Positions 7,248 through 16,942 of a stretch of DNA of 22,533 bases are shown here, one piece after another; the stretch's first letter is position 1, and each line of letters begins with the position of its first letter. Source of the stretch: Aquabacterium sp. (lineage in GTDB: Bacteria; Pseudomonadota; Gammaproteobacteria; Burkholderiales; Burkholderiaceae_C). The notes beneath the pieces are model-generated. The model worked only from the letters and a program-made list of their open reading frames with translations. It was not told the origin of the DNA and made no database searches. The position numbers and the translations under genes were made by a program. Where the stretch lies: positions 1 to 22,533 of the forward strand of contig JAGNPA010000002.1 in NCBI GenBank assembly GCA_017989885.1, read 5' to 3'.

Positions 7248-8788
7248 GCTCCCCTGCCCTCCATCGCCTGCTGGTCGTTGACGACGAACCCGACCTGCGC
7301 ACCCTCTACGAGCTGACCTTGCTGCGCGAGGGCTACGACGTCGAGACCGCCGGCACCGTGGGTGACGCCTGGCAACACCTGCAGGACCAGACCTTCAGCG
7401 CGGTGATCACCGACATGCGCCTGCCCGATGGCACGGGCCTGGAGTTGCTGCAACGCCTGGAGGCAGCCGGACGCCACGAGAAGTCCATCGTGATCACGGC
7501 CTACGGTTCGGCCGAGAATGCCGTGAGCGCCCTCAAGAGCGGGGCCTACGACTACCTGACCAAGCCGGTCGACCTCAAGCAGTTCCGCTCGGTGGTGGCC
7601 GCGGCCATCGCCTCGGACAGTCTGGTCAAGCCGGTGCCGGGCACGCCGGCCTCGGCACCGGCTGCATCCTCGTCCCCGGCGACACCCGCGCGTTGCGCGC
7701 CGCCCCCGCCGCGTGCCCTGTCACGCCTGGCCGGTCGCAGCGCCCCCATCCAGCAGGTGCGCGACCTGATCGAGAAGGTGGCGCGCAGCATGGCGCCGGT
7801 CATGCTCTGGGGCGAATCCGGTACCGGCAAAGAGCTGGTGGCGCGGGCCATCCACGATGTCAGCGTGCGGGCCGAACGCCCCTTCATCCCTGTCAACTGC
7901 GGCGCCATCCCCGAGCAACTGCTGGAAGCCGAGTTCTTTGGCTACCGCAAGGGGGCCTTCACCGGCGCCCAGGAGGACCGCGAGGGCTTCTTCCAGGCCG
8001 CGCACGGCGGCACCTTGTTCCTCGACGAAATCGGCGACCTGCCGCTGGCCATGCAGTCCAAGCTGCTGCGTGCCATCCAGGAACGGGCCGTCCGGCCCGT
8101 GGGCGCCACCCAGGAAATCGCCGTGGACGTGCGCCTGCTCAGCGCCACCCACAAAGACCTGCAAGCCGAGGTGAAAGCGGGGCGTTTCCGCCAGGACTTG
8201 TACTACCGCCTCAACGTCATCCAGATCACCTTGCCGGCCTTGCGTGAACGCCTGGAAGACCTGCCCGAACTGAGCGCCCGCATCCTGGAGCGCATCGCCC
8301 ATGAAACCGGCATGGGCGCCCCCGCCACCCTCAGCGACACGGCCATGCGGGCTTTGATGCATTACCCCTTCCCGGGCAATGTGCGTGAGTTGGAGAACCT
8401 GCTGCAGCGTGCCGTGGCCCTGAGCAACCACGCCATCCTGGAGGCCGAGGACCTGGGCATCGCCTGCGCCATAACGGATACCCGTCCAGCGCCAGCCGAC
8501 TCAACCTTTGAGCCCACCGAGCCCGCACCACTGCCAGAGTTGGAGGTGCCAGCCCTCGCCCCGGCCGATCCCCCGCCCCTGCCCTCCGATCTGGCCACGC
8601 ACCTCGACCACATCGAACGTGACATCCTGGTGCGGGCGCTGGAGAAGCACCGCCTCAACCGCACCGCTGCGGGTGCCAGCCTGGGCCTGTCGCTGCGCCA
8701 GATGCGCTACCGCATGGCCCGGCTCGGCGTGCAGATCACCGATCACGGTGTGGTGCTGGGCGAACGCTTCGATCCCGATGTGGAGTGA
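7244..8788 (+). CDS. pilR: Sigma-54-dependent response regulator PilR
   Basis: A 514-residue NtrC-type activator. The receiver domain (1–about 120) has the acidic pair D13/D14, phosphoacceptor Asp57 (ITDMRLPDG) and the KPVD lysine. A Pro/Ala-rich linker (about 128–160) follows. The AAA+ domain has Walker A GESGTGKE (190–197) and the sigma-54 contact loop GAFTGA (237–242), then GGTLFLDEIGDLP and the NVRELENLLQR segment. A second Pro-rich linker leads to a Fis-type helix-turn-helix (about 466–496, NRTAAGASLGLSLRQMRYRM). PilR activates pilA-type promoters with RNA polymerase sigma-54. It overlaps pilS by 4 bases and ampD by 11. No pilin gene or convincing sigma-54 promoter is seen in this window, so its targets lie elsewhere. 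Confidence 0.95.
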   Translation: MSSPALHRLLVVDDEPDLRTLYELTLLREGYDVETAGTVGDAWQHLQDQTFSAVITDMRLPDGTGLELLQRLEAAGRHEKSIVITAYGSAENAVSALKSGAYDYLTKPVDLKQFRSVVAAAIASDSLVKPVPGTPASAPAASSSPATPARCAPPPPRALSRLAGRSAPIQQVRDLIEKVARSMAPVMLWGESGTGKELVARAIHDVSVRAERPFIPVNCGAIPEQLLEAEFFGYRKGAFTGAQEDREGFFQAAHGGTLFLDEIGDLPLAMQSKLLRAIQERAVRPVGATQEIAVDVRLLSATHKDLQAEVKAGRFRQDLYYRLNVIQITLPALRERLEDLPELSARILERIAHETGMGAPATLSDTAMRALMHYPFPGNVRELENLLQRAVALSNHAILEAEDLGIACAITDTRPAPADSTFEPTEPAPLPELEVPALAPADPPPLPSDLATHLDHIERDILVRALEKHRLNRTAAGASLGLSLRQMRYRMARLGVQITDHGVVLGERFDPDVE

Positions 8789-9368
8789 GACGGAACCGCT
8801 GTGGTCGGACGGCTGGCTGCGCGACGCCCGCGCAGTGCCCTCCCCCAATTTCGGCCCGCGCCCTGCCGGCACGGCTGTGAGCCTGGCTGTGATCCACTCC
8901 ATCAGCCTGCCCCCGGGTGAGTACGGTGGCCCCGAGATCGAGCAACTGTTCACCAACCAGCTCGACTGGGATGCCCACCCGTACTTCGATCAGATCCGGG
9001 GCATGGAAGTCTCCTCCCACTTCGTCATCCGCCGCGATGGCCAATTGCTGCAGTTCGTCTCCGTGGACGACCGGGCCTGGCACGCCGGCCGATCCAGCTG
9101 GCAGGGGCGCGAGAACTGCAACGACTACTCGGTGGGCATCGAACTGGAAGGGCTGGAAGACCACCCTTTCGAGGCCGCCCAGTACGCCCGCCTGAGCACC
9201 CTTCTGCGCACCCTGGCGCAGCGCTACCCGATCCACCAGGTGGCAGGCCATGAGCACATCGCACCGGGCCGCAAAAGAGACCCGGGCAGCGCCTTCGATT
9301 GGCGCCAGTTACAAATACTCACAACCTGGCCGGATCAGGTTTTTCCTTGGGGACAGACCCAGGCGTGA
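8778..9368 (+). CDS. ampD: 1,6-anhydro-N-acetylmuramyl-L-alanine amidase AmpD
   Basis: A 196-residue cytoplasmic zinc amidase that removes the peptide from anhydro-muropeptides in cell-wall recycling; its loss derepresses AmpC in species with AmpR. Zinc ligands His40 (AVIHSISLPPGEYGG), His158 and Asp168 (GHEHIAPGRKRDPG) are present, as are the catalytic Glu122 (VGIELEG) and Lys166. Spacings match those of E. coli AmpD (H34, E116, H154, K162, D164). ATG 8778 lies inside the last codons of pilR (11-base overlap), implying coupled translation. The frame extends further upstream inside pilR, but those residues lack AmpD character. A 9-bp hairpin follows 12 bases after the stop. Confidence 0.95.
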   Translation: MWSETEPLWSDGWLRDARAVPSPNFGPRPAGTAVSLAVIHSISLPPGEYGGPEIEQLFTNQLDWDAHPYFDQIRGMEVSSHFVIRRDGQLLQFVSVDDRAWHAGRSSWQGRENCNDYSVGIELEGLEDHPFEAAQYARLSTLLRTLAQRYPIHQVAGHEHIAPGRKRDPGSAFDWRQLQILTTWPDQVFPWGQTQA

Positions 9369-9380
9369 CGGCCTGCTTCA

Positions 9381-9402
9381 GAGGGAAACGTCCGTTTTCC
9401 TC
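9381..9402 (+). terminator. Hairpin after ampD, possible terminator
   Basis: GAGGGAAAC (9381–9389) pairs with GTTTTCCTC (9394–9402), with one G·U pair and a GTCC loop. It lies 12 bases past the ampD stop. No T-tract follows, so it may be a 3' stabilising hairpin or a Rho-assisted end of the pilSR–ampD message rather than a classical terminator. Confidence 0.4.
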
Positions 9403-9446
9403 GGTGCACAGCCTGGGACTTCCCCTGACCCCGGGGTGTCACACAA

Positions 9447-9462
9447 ACACTACCTGTAGTGC
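9447..9462 (+). promoter_or_regulatory. NrdR box 1 upstream of nrdA
   Basis: ACACTACCTGTAGTGC is a near-perfect palindrome matching the NrdR consensus pattern ACACTATATATAGTGT at both half-sites (ACACTA and TAGTG). It directly abuts the proposed -35 element. NrdR is the ATP/dATP-sensing repressor of ribonucleotide reductase genes and typically binds paired boxes. Confidence 0.88.
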
Positions 9463-9491
9463 TTGCGAAGCTCAAAAACACCAGATATAGT
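9463..9491 (+). promoter_or_regulatory. nrdA promoter (sigma-70 type)
   Basis: TTGCGA (9463–9468) and TATAGT (9486–9491) are separated by exactly 17 bp. The -10 lies inside NrdR box 2 and the -35 touches box 1. The predicted start is near 9498, leaving a leader of about 97 bases. The hexamers are seen; use as promoter is inferred from the spacing and the operator overlap. Confidence 0.7.
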
Positions 9492-9493
9492 GC
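9478..9493 (+). promoter_or_regulatory. NrdR box 2 overlapping the nrdA -10
   Basis: ACACCAGATATAGTGC matches the NrdR consensus strongly in the right half (ATATAGTG) and at ACAC in the left. It begins 31 bp after box 1, about three helical turns, the usual spacing of NrdR box pairs. Repressor bound here would cover the -10 hexamer. Confidence 0.88.
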
Positions 9494-9504
9494 TCGGACG
9501 CAGT

Positions 9505-9580
9505 GGCCTCCACCATCCCTCGCCGGATCCGGAGGCCTGAATACCGGTCCCGCCACGCTTGCCCGTGCGGACCGACGCAC
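9505..9580 (+). other. nrdA leader with two small hairpins
   Basis: GGCCTCC (9505–9511) can pair with GGAGGCC (9531–9537), and GTGCG (9565–9569) with CGCAC (9576–9580), the latter ending just before the ribosome site AAGGGA (9584–9589). Both lie in the predicted nrdA leader. They could affect mRNA stability or translation; no known riboswitch class is recognised. Confidence 0.35.
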
Positions 9581-9594
9581 CCCAAGGGAACCCC

Positions 9595-12462
<2,868 letters not shown>

Positions 12463-12468
12463 AGGCAA

Positions 12469-12497
12469 AGGGCGACACGCCAAAGCTGTGTCGCCCT
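12469..12497 (+). other. Strong stem-loop in the nrdA–nrdB gap
   Basis: AGGGCGACAC (12469–12478) pairs perfectly with GTGTCGCCCT (12488–12497), with a nine-base loop, starting six bases after the nrdA stop. No T-tract follows. It is most likely a 3'-end or processing hairpin that partly uncouples nrdA from nrdB, rather than a full intrinsic terminator. Confidence 0.55.
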
Positions 12498-12577
12498 GAA
12501 CCCCCGTATTCATGCACCTTCTGACGTGTTTCGATGCACGGCTGCAACAACTTCACGCCGCATCTGTCAAGAAGTGC

Positions 12578-12607
12578 TTGGTGTTTATCACAACACCCTT
12601 CCATAAT
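12578..12607 (+). promoter_or_regulatory. Candidate nrdB promoter with an inverted repeat
   Basis: TTGGTG (12578–12583) and CATAAT (12602–12607) are 18 bp apart and would start nrdB transcription about 15 bases before its ATG. The inverted repeat GGTGTT-TATCAC-AACACC (12580–12597) overlaps the -35 and spacer. It does not match the NrdR box, so another regulator, or none, may use it. Confidence 0.4.
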
Positions 12608-12629
12608 CTGATGCCATAGGATATTTACC

Positions 12630-13826
12630 ATGCTGGTCTGGGAAGACGATTCCTCCAACGCCTCTTCAACCCCTGTTGGTTCTGTGCCCCTCTCATCAGG
12701 TGCTGCACGGAACACGACGGCGTCACCGACGATCAGCGACCTCGCCTTCACCGCGACGGCACCTCGTGCCACGACATCGACTGCGCCACTGGCTGCCAGC
12801 ACCGCCACACGCCGTGTCAACGCCGCCGACAAGCGCATCATCAACGGCCAGACCGACGTCAACCAGCTGGTGCCCTTCAAGTACAAGTGGGCCTGGGAAA
12901 AGTACCTCGCCACCTGCGCCAACCACTGGATGCCACAAGAGGTGAACATGTCGCGCGACATCGCCTTGTGGAAGGACCCCAATGGTCTGTCCGAAGACGA
13001 GCGCCGCATCATCAAGCGCAACCTCGGCTTCTTCGTGACCGCCGACTCGCTGGCCGCCAACAACATCGTGCTGGGCACCTACCGCCACATCACGGCGCCC
13101 GAGTGCCGCCAGTTCCTGCTGCGCCAGGCCTTTGAAGAGGCCATCCACACGCACGCCTACCAGTACATCGTGGAGTCGCTGGGCCTGGACGAGTCCGAGA
13201 TCTTCAACGCCTACAACGAAGTCAAGTCCATCCGCGACAAGGACCAGTTCCTGATCCCCTTCATCGAGGCGATCATGAACCCGGACTTCAAGACCGGCAC
13301 GCCCGAGAACGACCAGACCTTGCTGAAGTCGCTGATCGTGTTCGCCTGCCTGATGGAAGGCCTGTTCTTCTACGTCGGCTTCACGCAGATCCTGGCGCTG
13401 GGTCGCCAGAACAAGATGACCGGCGCGGCCGAGCAGTACCAGTACATCCTGCGCGACGAGTCGATGCACTGCAACTTCGGCATCGACCTGATCAACCAGC
13501 TCAAGCTCGAGAACCCGCATTTGTGGACATCCGAGTTCAAGGCCGAGATCAAGTCCCTGTTCCTCAAGGCCGTCGACCTGGAATACGCCTATGCCGAGGA
13601 CACCATGCCACGTGGCGTGCTGGGCCTCAATGCCTCCATGTTCAAGGGCTATCTGCGCTACATCGCCAACCGTCGCGCCACGCAGATCGGCCTGGAAGAG
13701 CTCTTCCCCAATGAAGAGAACCCCTTCCCCTGGATGAGCGAAATGATCGACCTGAAGAAGGAACGCAACTTCTTCGAAACCCGTGTCATCGAATACCAGT
13801 CGGGCGGCGCCCTGTCCTGGGATTGA
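12630..13826 (+). CDS. nrdB: Class Ia ribonucleoside-diphosphate reductase, beta subunit
   Basis: A 398-residue subunit that generates and holds the tyrosyl radical for NrdA. Iron ligands are Asp139, Glu170, His173, Glu243, Glu277 and His280; the radical Tyr is Tyr177 (EAIHTHAY), with spacings as in E. coli D84/E115/H118/Y122. Residues about 8–62 are a low-complexity Ala/Thr/Ser stretch before the conserved core, which begins near [20 protein letters not shown]. The head MLVWEDD resembles other betaproteobacterial NrdB starts. Only a weak AGG ribosome site lies nine bases before ATG 12630. It is 167 bp downstream of nrdA, with a stem-loop and a possible promoter between. Confidence 0.96.
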   Translation: MLVWEDDSSNASSTPVGSVPLSSGAARNTTASPTISDLAFTATAPRATTSTAPLAASTATRRVNAADKRIINGQTDVNQLVPFKYKWAWEKYLATCANHWMPQEVNMSRDIALWKDPNGLSEDERRIIKRNLGFFVTADSLAANNIVLGTYRHITAPECRQFLLRQAFEEAIHTHAYQYIVESLGLDESEIFNAYNEVKSIRDKDQFLIPFIEAIMNPDFKTGTPENDQTLLKSLIVFACLMEGLFFYVGFTQILALGRQNKMTGAAEQYQYILRDESMHCNFGIDLINQLKLENPHLWTSEFKAEIKSLFLKAVDLEYAYAEDTMPRGVLGLNASMFKGYLRYIANRRATQIGLEELFPNEENPFPWMSEMIDLKKERNFFETRVIEYQSGGALSWD

Positions 13827-13884
13827 TCCAAGCCACACACAGAGCACTGGACCAGCCCACACATGAGCCCCCGGCACACCCCAT

Positions 13885-13926
13885 TCATCACACCCCGCCC
13901 AGATCCTAGGGGGCGGCGGGTGATGA
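13885..13926 (+). terminator. Large imperfect hairpin after nrdB, possible terminator
   Basis: A 16-base arm (13885–13900) pairs with 13911–13926 with two mismatches around a ten-base loop. The ends are TCATCA and TGATGA. It lies 58 bases past the nrdB stop and before the histone-like gene. There is no T-tract, so it may be a Rho-type 3' end or a bidirectional boundary element. Confidence 0.45.
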
Positions 13927-13984
13927 GTCCCTGTGCTGCGCGTGGCAGTGCAGTGCTCTTTGCAACTTGATCAAGGAGATACGT

Positions 13985-14524
13985 ATGGCAACTGCAAAAA
14001 AAGCGGCACCTAAGAAAGCCGCGCCGGCCAAGAAGGTCGCTGTGAAGAAAGCTGCACCCGCCAAGAAGGTCGCTGCCGTGAAGAAGGCTGCACCGGCCAA
14101 AAAGGCAGCAGCGCCGGCCAAGAAGGTCGCCGTCAAGAAGGTCGCTGTGAAGAAAGCTGCAGCACCCGCCAAGAAGGCCGCCGTGAAGAAGGCCGCGCCC
14201 GCCAAAAAGGCTGTGGCGGTGAAAAAGGCCGCGGCACCGGCCAAGAAGGTCGCTGTGAAAAAGGCTGCCGCACCGGCCAAGAAGGCTGTGGCCGTGAAGA
14301 AGGCAGCACCGGCCAAGAAGGTCGCTGCGCCCAAGCCAGCAGCCAAGCCTGCTGCCAAGCCGGCGGCTAAACCCGCAGCGAAGCCTGCCGCAAAGCCAGC
14401 GGCCAAGCCCGCAGCGAAGCCAGTCGCCAAGCCAGCGCCGGCCAAGAAGCCTTCTGCCCCGGCTGCCAAGACCACACTGAGCCCCCAGGCAGCCTGGCCG
14501 TTCCCGACCGGCAACAAGCCCTGA
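13985..14524 (+). CDS. Histone H1-like Lys/Ala-rich DNA-binding protein
   Basis: A 179-residue, extremely basic protein. Residues about 4–118 are repeats built from KKAAPAKK and KKVAVKKAA units; about 118–150 switch to repeated KPAA units. The end is a non-repetitive tail, LSPQAAWPFPTGNKP. Composition matches the bacterial histone H1-like (AlgP/Hc1-type) proteins common in Burkholderiales, thought to bind and compact DNA. The conserved tail and clear ribosome site AAGGAG (13973–13978, six bases before ATG 13985) show it is a real gene despite low complexity. A slightly earlier in-frame start is possible but lacks a ribosome site. An intrinsic terminator follows. The near-identical repeats are prone to length change between strains. 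Confidence 0.9.
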   Translation: MATAKKAAPKKAAPAKKVAVKKAAPAKKVAAVKKAAPAKKAAAPAKKVAVKKVAVKKAAAPAKKAAVKKAAPAKKAVAVKKAAAPAKKVAVKKAAAPAKKAVAVKKAAPAKKVAAPKPAAKPAAKPAAKPAAKPAAKPAAKPAAKPVAKPAPAKKPSAPAAKTTLSPQAAWPFPTGNKP

Positions 14525-14572
14525 TTGCCGACGGGTTCAACAAACTGGCGCCCTTGTTCACGAGGGCACCTC

Positions 14573-14595
14573 AACCCGGCTTCGGCCGGGTTTTT
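14573..14595 (+). terminator. Intrinsic terminator of the histone H1-like gene
   Basis: AACCCGGC (14573–14580), loop TTCG, and GCCGGGTT (14585–14592) form a perfect 8-bp stem with a stable UUCG tetraloop, followed by a run of T to 14595. Textbook factor-independent terminator. Confidence 0.95.
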
Positions 14596-14609
14596 CATTT
14601 CGGCAAGGC

Positions 14610-14945
14610 ATGAATCCACCCTACCCACCCTGGCCCTGCCTGCGCCTGGAAGGCAAAGGCCCTCAACCCAAGGTCATCCTGGACCTGAGCGTCTCGCCCA
14701 ATGCCAAACGCACCGAACTGGTGGGCTGGCATGACGGTGCCCTGCGTGTGCGCCTGTCCGCCCCACCCGTCGATGGCGCCGCCAACGAGGCGCTGCGCAA
14801 ATGGCTCGCCGGCGAACTGGGCGTGCCCCAGGCGCGTGTGACGCTGCTGCGCGGTGCCAGCGGTCGCCGCAAACAATGGGCCATCGATGCCACCGAGGCC
14901 GATGTGAGCGCCTGGCTGGCCCGCCAGAGCGTGCTGCAAAGCTGA
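14610..14945 (+). CDS. DUF167 (YggU-type) protein
   Basis: A 111-residue protein. It carries the family pattern VSPNAKRTELVGWHDGALRV (about 28–47) and RLSAPPVDGAANEALRKWLA (about 48–67), then a LLRGASGRRKQWAID strand-turn near the C-terminus. DUF167/YggU proteins are small alpha/beta proteins of unknown function, usually near yggT in gammaproteobacteria. No yggT is adjacent here. ATG 14610 lies 15 bases after the upstream terminator, with a weak AAGG site, so its promoter must be inside or before that terminator, or it relies on read-through. Family call is firm; function unknown. Confidence 0.9.
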   Translation: MNPPYPPWPCLRLEGKGPQPKVILDLSVSPNAKRTELVGWHDGALRVRLSAPPVDGAANEALRKWLAGELGVPQARVTLLRGASGRRKQWAIDATEADVSAWLARQSVLQS

Positions 14946-15106
14946 GGCCTGACGCCGCAGGATCGGTACCCGGATCGGCTGCGATCTGAGTGAAACCGTC
15001 TTTCTTTCCGCCGCGTTCTGTGCGCAAAGGGCGCGCTTGCCTTAAGCTATCGGGTTTGGCGTCCACACGTCGCGCACCTTGTTGTGCGCGCAAGCACATA
15101 CCCTAC
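14946..15106. other. Gap before ettA without a firm signal
   Basis: This 161-bp region between the DUF167 gene and ettA contains TTGCCT (15037–15042) and other partial hexamers, but no pair at good spacing. It has no clear ribosome site before the ettA ATG. The ettA frame stays open upstream to 14990, but those residues do not resemble EttA. I see no gene here. Confidence 0.4.
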
Positions 15107-16771
15107 ATGGCCCAGTACGTTTTCACCATGAACCGCGTCGGGAAGATCGTTCCCCCGAAGCGTCAGATCCTCAAAGACATCACCCTGAGCTTTTTCCCAG
15201 GCGCCAAGATCGGCGTGCTGGGTGTGAACGGCTCGGGCAAGTCCACCTTCCTGAAAATCATGGCGGGCGTGGACAAGGACATCGAGGGCGAAGCCGTCCC
15301 GATGCCGGGCATCAAGATCGGCTACCTGCCCCAGGAGCCGGTCATGAACCCCGAGCAAACGGTGCGCGAGGCCGTGGAAGAAGGCATCGGCGGTGTGCTG
15401 GCGGCCAAGAAGCGCCTCGACGAGGTCTACGCGGCGTATGCCGAAGAAGACGCTGACTTCGATGCCCTGGCCGCCGAGCAAGGCGAGCTGGAAGCCATCA
15501 TTGCCGCTGGCGGCTCTGGCAACACCGACCTGCAACTCGAGCTGGCTGCCGACGCCCTGCGCCTGCCCCCCTGGGATGCCGTGATCGGCAACCTGTCGGG
15601 TGGCGAAAAGCGCCGCGTGGCCCTGTGCCGCCTGCTGCTGTCCAAGCCCGACATGCTGTTGCTGGACGAGCCCACCAACCACTTGGACGCCGAGTCCGTG
15701 GACTGGCTGGAGCAGTTCCTGCAGCGTTACAGCGGCACCGTGGTGGCCATCACCCACGATCGCTACTTCCTGGACAACGCCGCCGAGTGGATCCTCGAAC
15801 TCGACCGTGGTGCGGGTCACCCCTACAAGGGCAACTATTCCGACTGGCTCGACGCCAAGGGCAAGCGCCTGGAAGCCGAGCAAAAGACCGAAGACGCGCG
15901 CGCCAAGGCCCTCAAGCAGGAACTGGAATGGGTGCGCAAGAACACCAAGGGCCGTCAGGCCAAGAGCAAGGCCCGTCTGGCCCGCTTTGAAGAACTGAGC
16001 GACGTCGAATACCAAAAGCGCAACGAGACCAACGAGATCTTCATTCCCGTGGCCGAGCGCCTGGGCAATGAAGTCATCGAGTTCAAGAACGTCACCAAGT
16101 CCTTTGGCGACCGTTGCCTGATCGACAACCTGAGCTTCAAGGTGCCCGCCGGCGCCATCGTCGGCATCATCGGCCCCAACGGCGCGGGTAAGTCGACCCT
16201 GTTCCGCATGATCCAGGGCGTCGAGACGCCGGACAGTGGCGAAGTCGTCATCGGCAAGACCGCGCAACTGGCATTCGTGGACCAGAGCCGCGAAGGCCTG
16301 GCCGCTGACAAGACCGTGTGGCAAGACGTTTCAGGCGGCCTTGACAACATCGTCGTGGGCAAGTTCGTGATGCCCTCGCGCGCCTACCTCGGCCGCTTCA
16401 ACTTCAAGGGCAACGACCAGCAAAAGCTGGTGGGCAACCTGTCGGGCGGTGAACGCGGTCGTCTGCACCTGGCCAAGACCCTGGCCCAGGGCGGCAACGT
16501 GCTGATGCTCGACGAACCCTCCAACGACCTGGACGTCGAAACCCTGCGCGCGCTGGAAGACGCCCTGCTGGAGTTCGCTGGCTCGGCCATGATCATCTCC
16601 CACGATCGCTGGTTCCTCGACCGCATCTGTACGCACATCCTGGCGTGCGAAGGCGACTCCCAGTGGTTCTTCTATGACGGCAACTACCAGGAGTACGAAG
16701 CCGACAAGAAGAAGCGTCTGGGTGAAGAAGGCGCCCGCCCCAAGCGCGTGCGTTTCAAGCCCATCCGCTGA
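15107..16771 (+). CDS. ettA: Energy-dependent translational throttle protein EttA (ABC-F ATPase)
   Basis: A 554-residue soluble ABC-F protein that binds the ribosomal E site and gates the first elongation steps according to the ATP/ADP ratio. ATG 15107 gives MAQYVFTMNRVGKIVPPKRQ, matching E. coli EttA. ABC1 has Walker A GVNGSGKST (39–47), signature LSGGEKRRVAL, and Walker B with Glu188. The linker GNYSDWLDAKGKRLEAEQ and the basic RQAKSKARLARFEEL segment form the P-site interaction motif and arm region. ABC2 has GPNGAGKST, LSGGERGRLHLAKTL and Glu470. Glu188 and Glu470 fall at exactly the E. coli positions. No Shine-Dalgarno sequence is visible before the ATG. A strong intrinsic terminator follows. 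Confidence 0.97.
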   Translation: MAQYVFTMNRVGKIVPPKRQILKDITLSFFPGAKIGVLGVNGSGKSTFLKIMAGVDKDIEGEAVPMPGIKIGYLPQEPVMNPEQTVREAVEEGIGGVLAAKKRLDEVYAAYAEEDADFDALAAEQGELEAIIAAGGSGNTDLQLELAADALRLPPWDAVIGNLSGGEKRRVALCRLLLSKPDMLLLDEPTNHLDAESVDWLEQFLQRYSGTVVAITHDRYFLDNAAEWILELDRGAGHPYKGNYSDWLDAKGKRLEAEQKTEDARAKALKQELEWVRKNTKGRQAKSKARLARFEELSDVEYQKRNETNEIFIPVAERLGNEVIEFKNVTKSFGDRCLIDNLSFKVPAGAIVGIIGPNGAGKSTLFRMIQGVETPDSGEVVIGKTAQLAFVDQSREGLAADKTVWQDVSGGLDNIVVGKFVMPSRAYLGRFNFKGNDQQKLVGNLSGGERGRLHLAKTLAQGGNVLMLDEPSNDLDVETLRALEDALLEFAGSAMIISHDRWFLDRICTHILACEGDSQWFFYDGNYQEYEADKKKRLGEEGARPKRVRFKPIR

Positions 16772-16793
16772 GCCATCCGGATTTACCCAGCCC

Positions 16794-16819
16794 AAGGCCC
16801 GTCACAGACGGGCCTTTTT
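16794..16819 (+). terminator. Intrinsic terminator of ettA
   Basis: AAGGCCCGTC (16794–16803) pairs perfectly with GACGGGCCTT (16807–16816) around an ACA loop, with a T run to 16819. It lies 22 bases past the ettA stop. Confidence 0.93.
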
Positions 16820-16942
16820 CATTCCCCGAAGTGAGGGTCTTCGGGGGCTATCCCTAGTGCCATCGACCGCAGGTCAGCATGGTCCCCTCCCTAGAATCAA
16901 AAGGACTTTTATTGGCGCGCGGCGCCACATGGAGACCTTCTG

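Noticed and set aside
13935..13965. Possible sigma-54 promoter (TGGCAG … TTGC) before the histone H1-like gene, considered because pilR is in the window
   Set aside because: The distance between the two elements is several bases too long for a -24/-12 promoter.
14990..15106. Upstream in-frame extension of ettA
   Set aside because: These 39 residues have no match to EttA, whose conserved start MAQYVFTM falls exactly at 15107.
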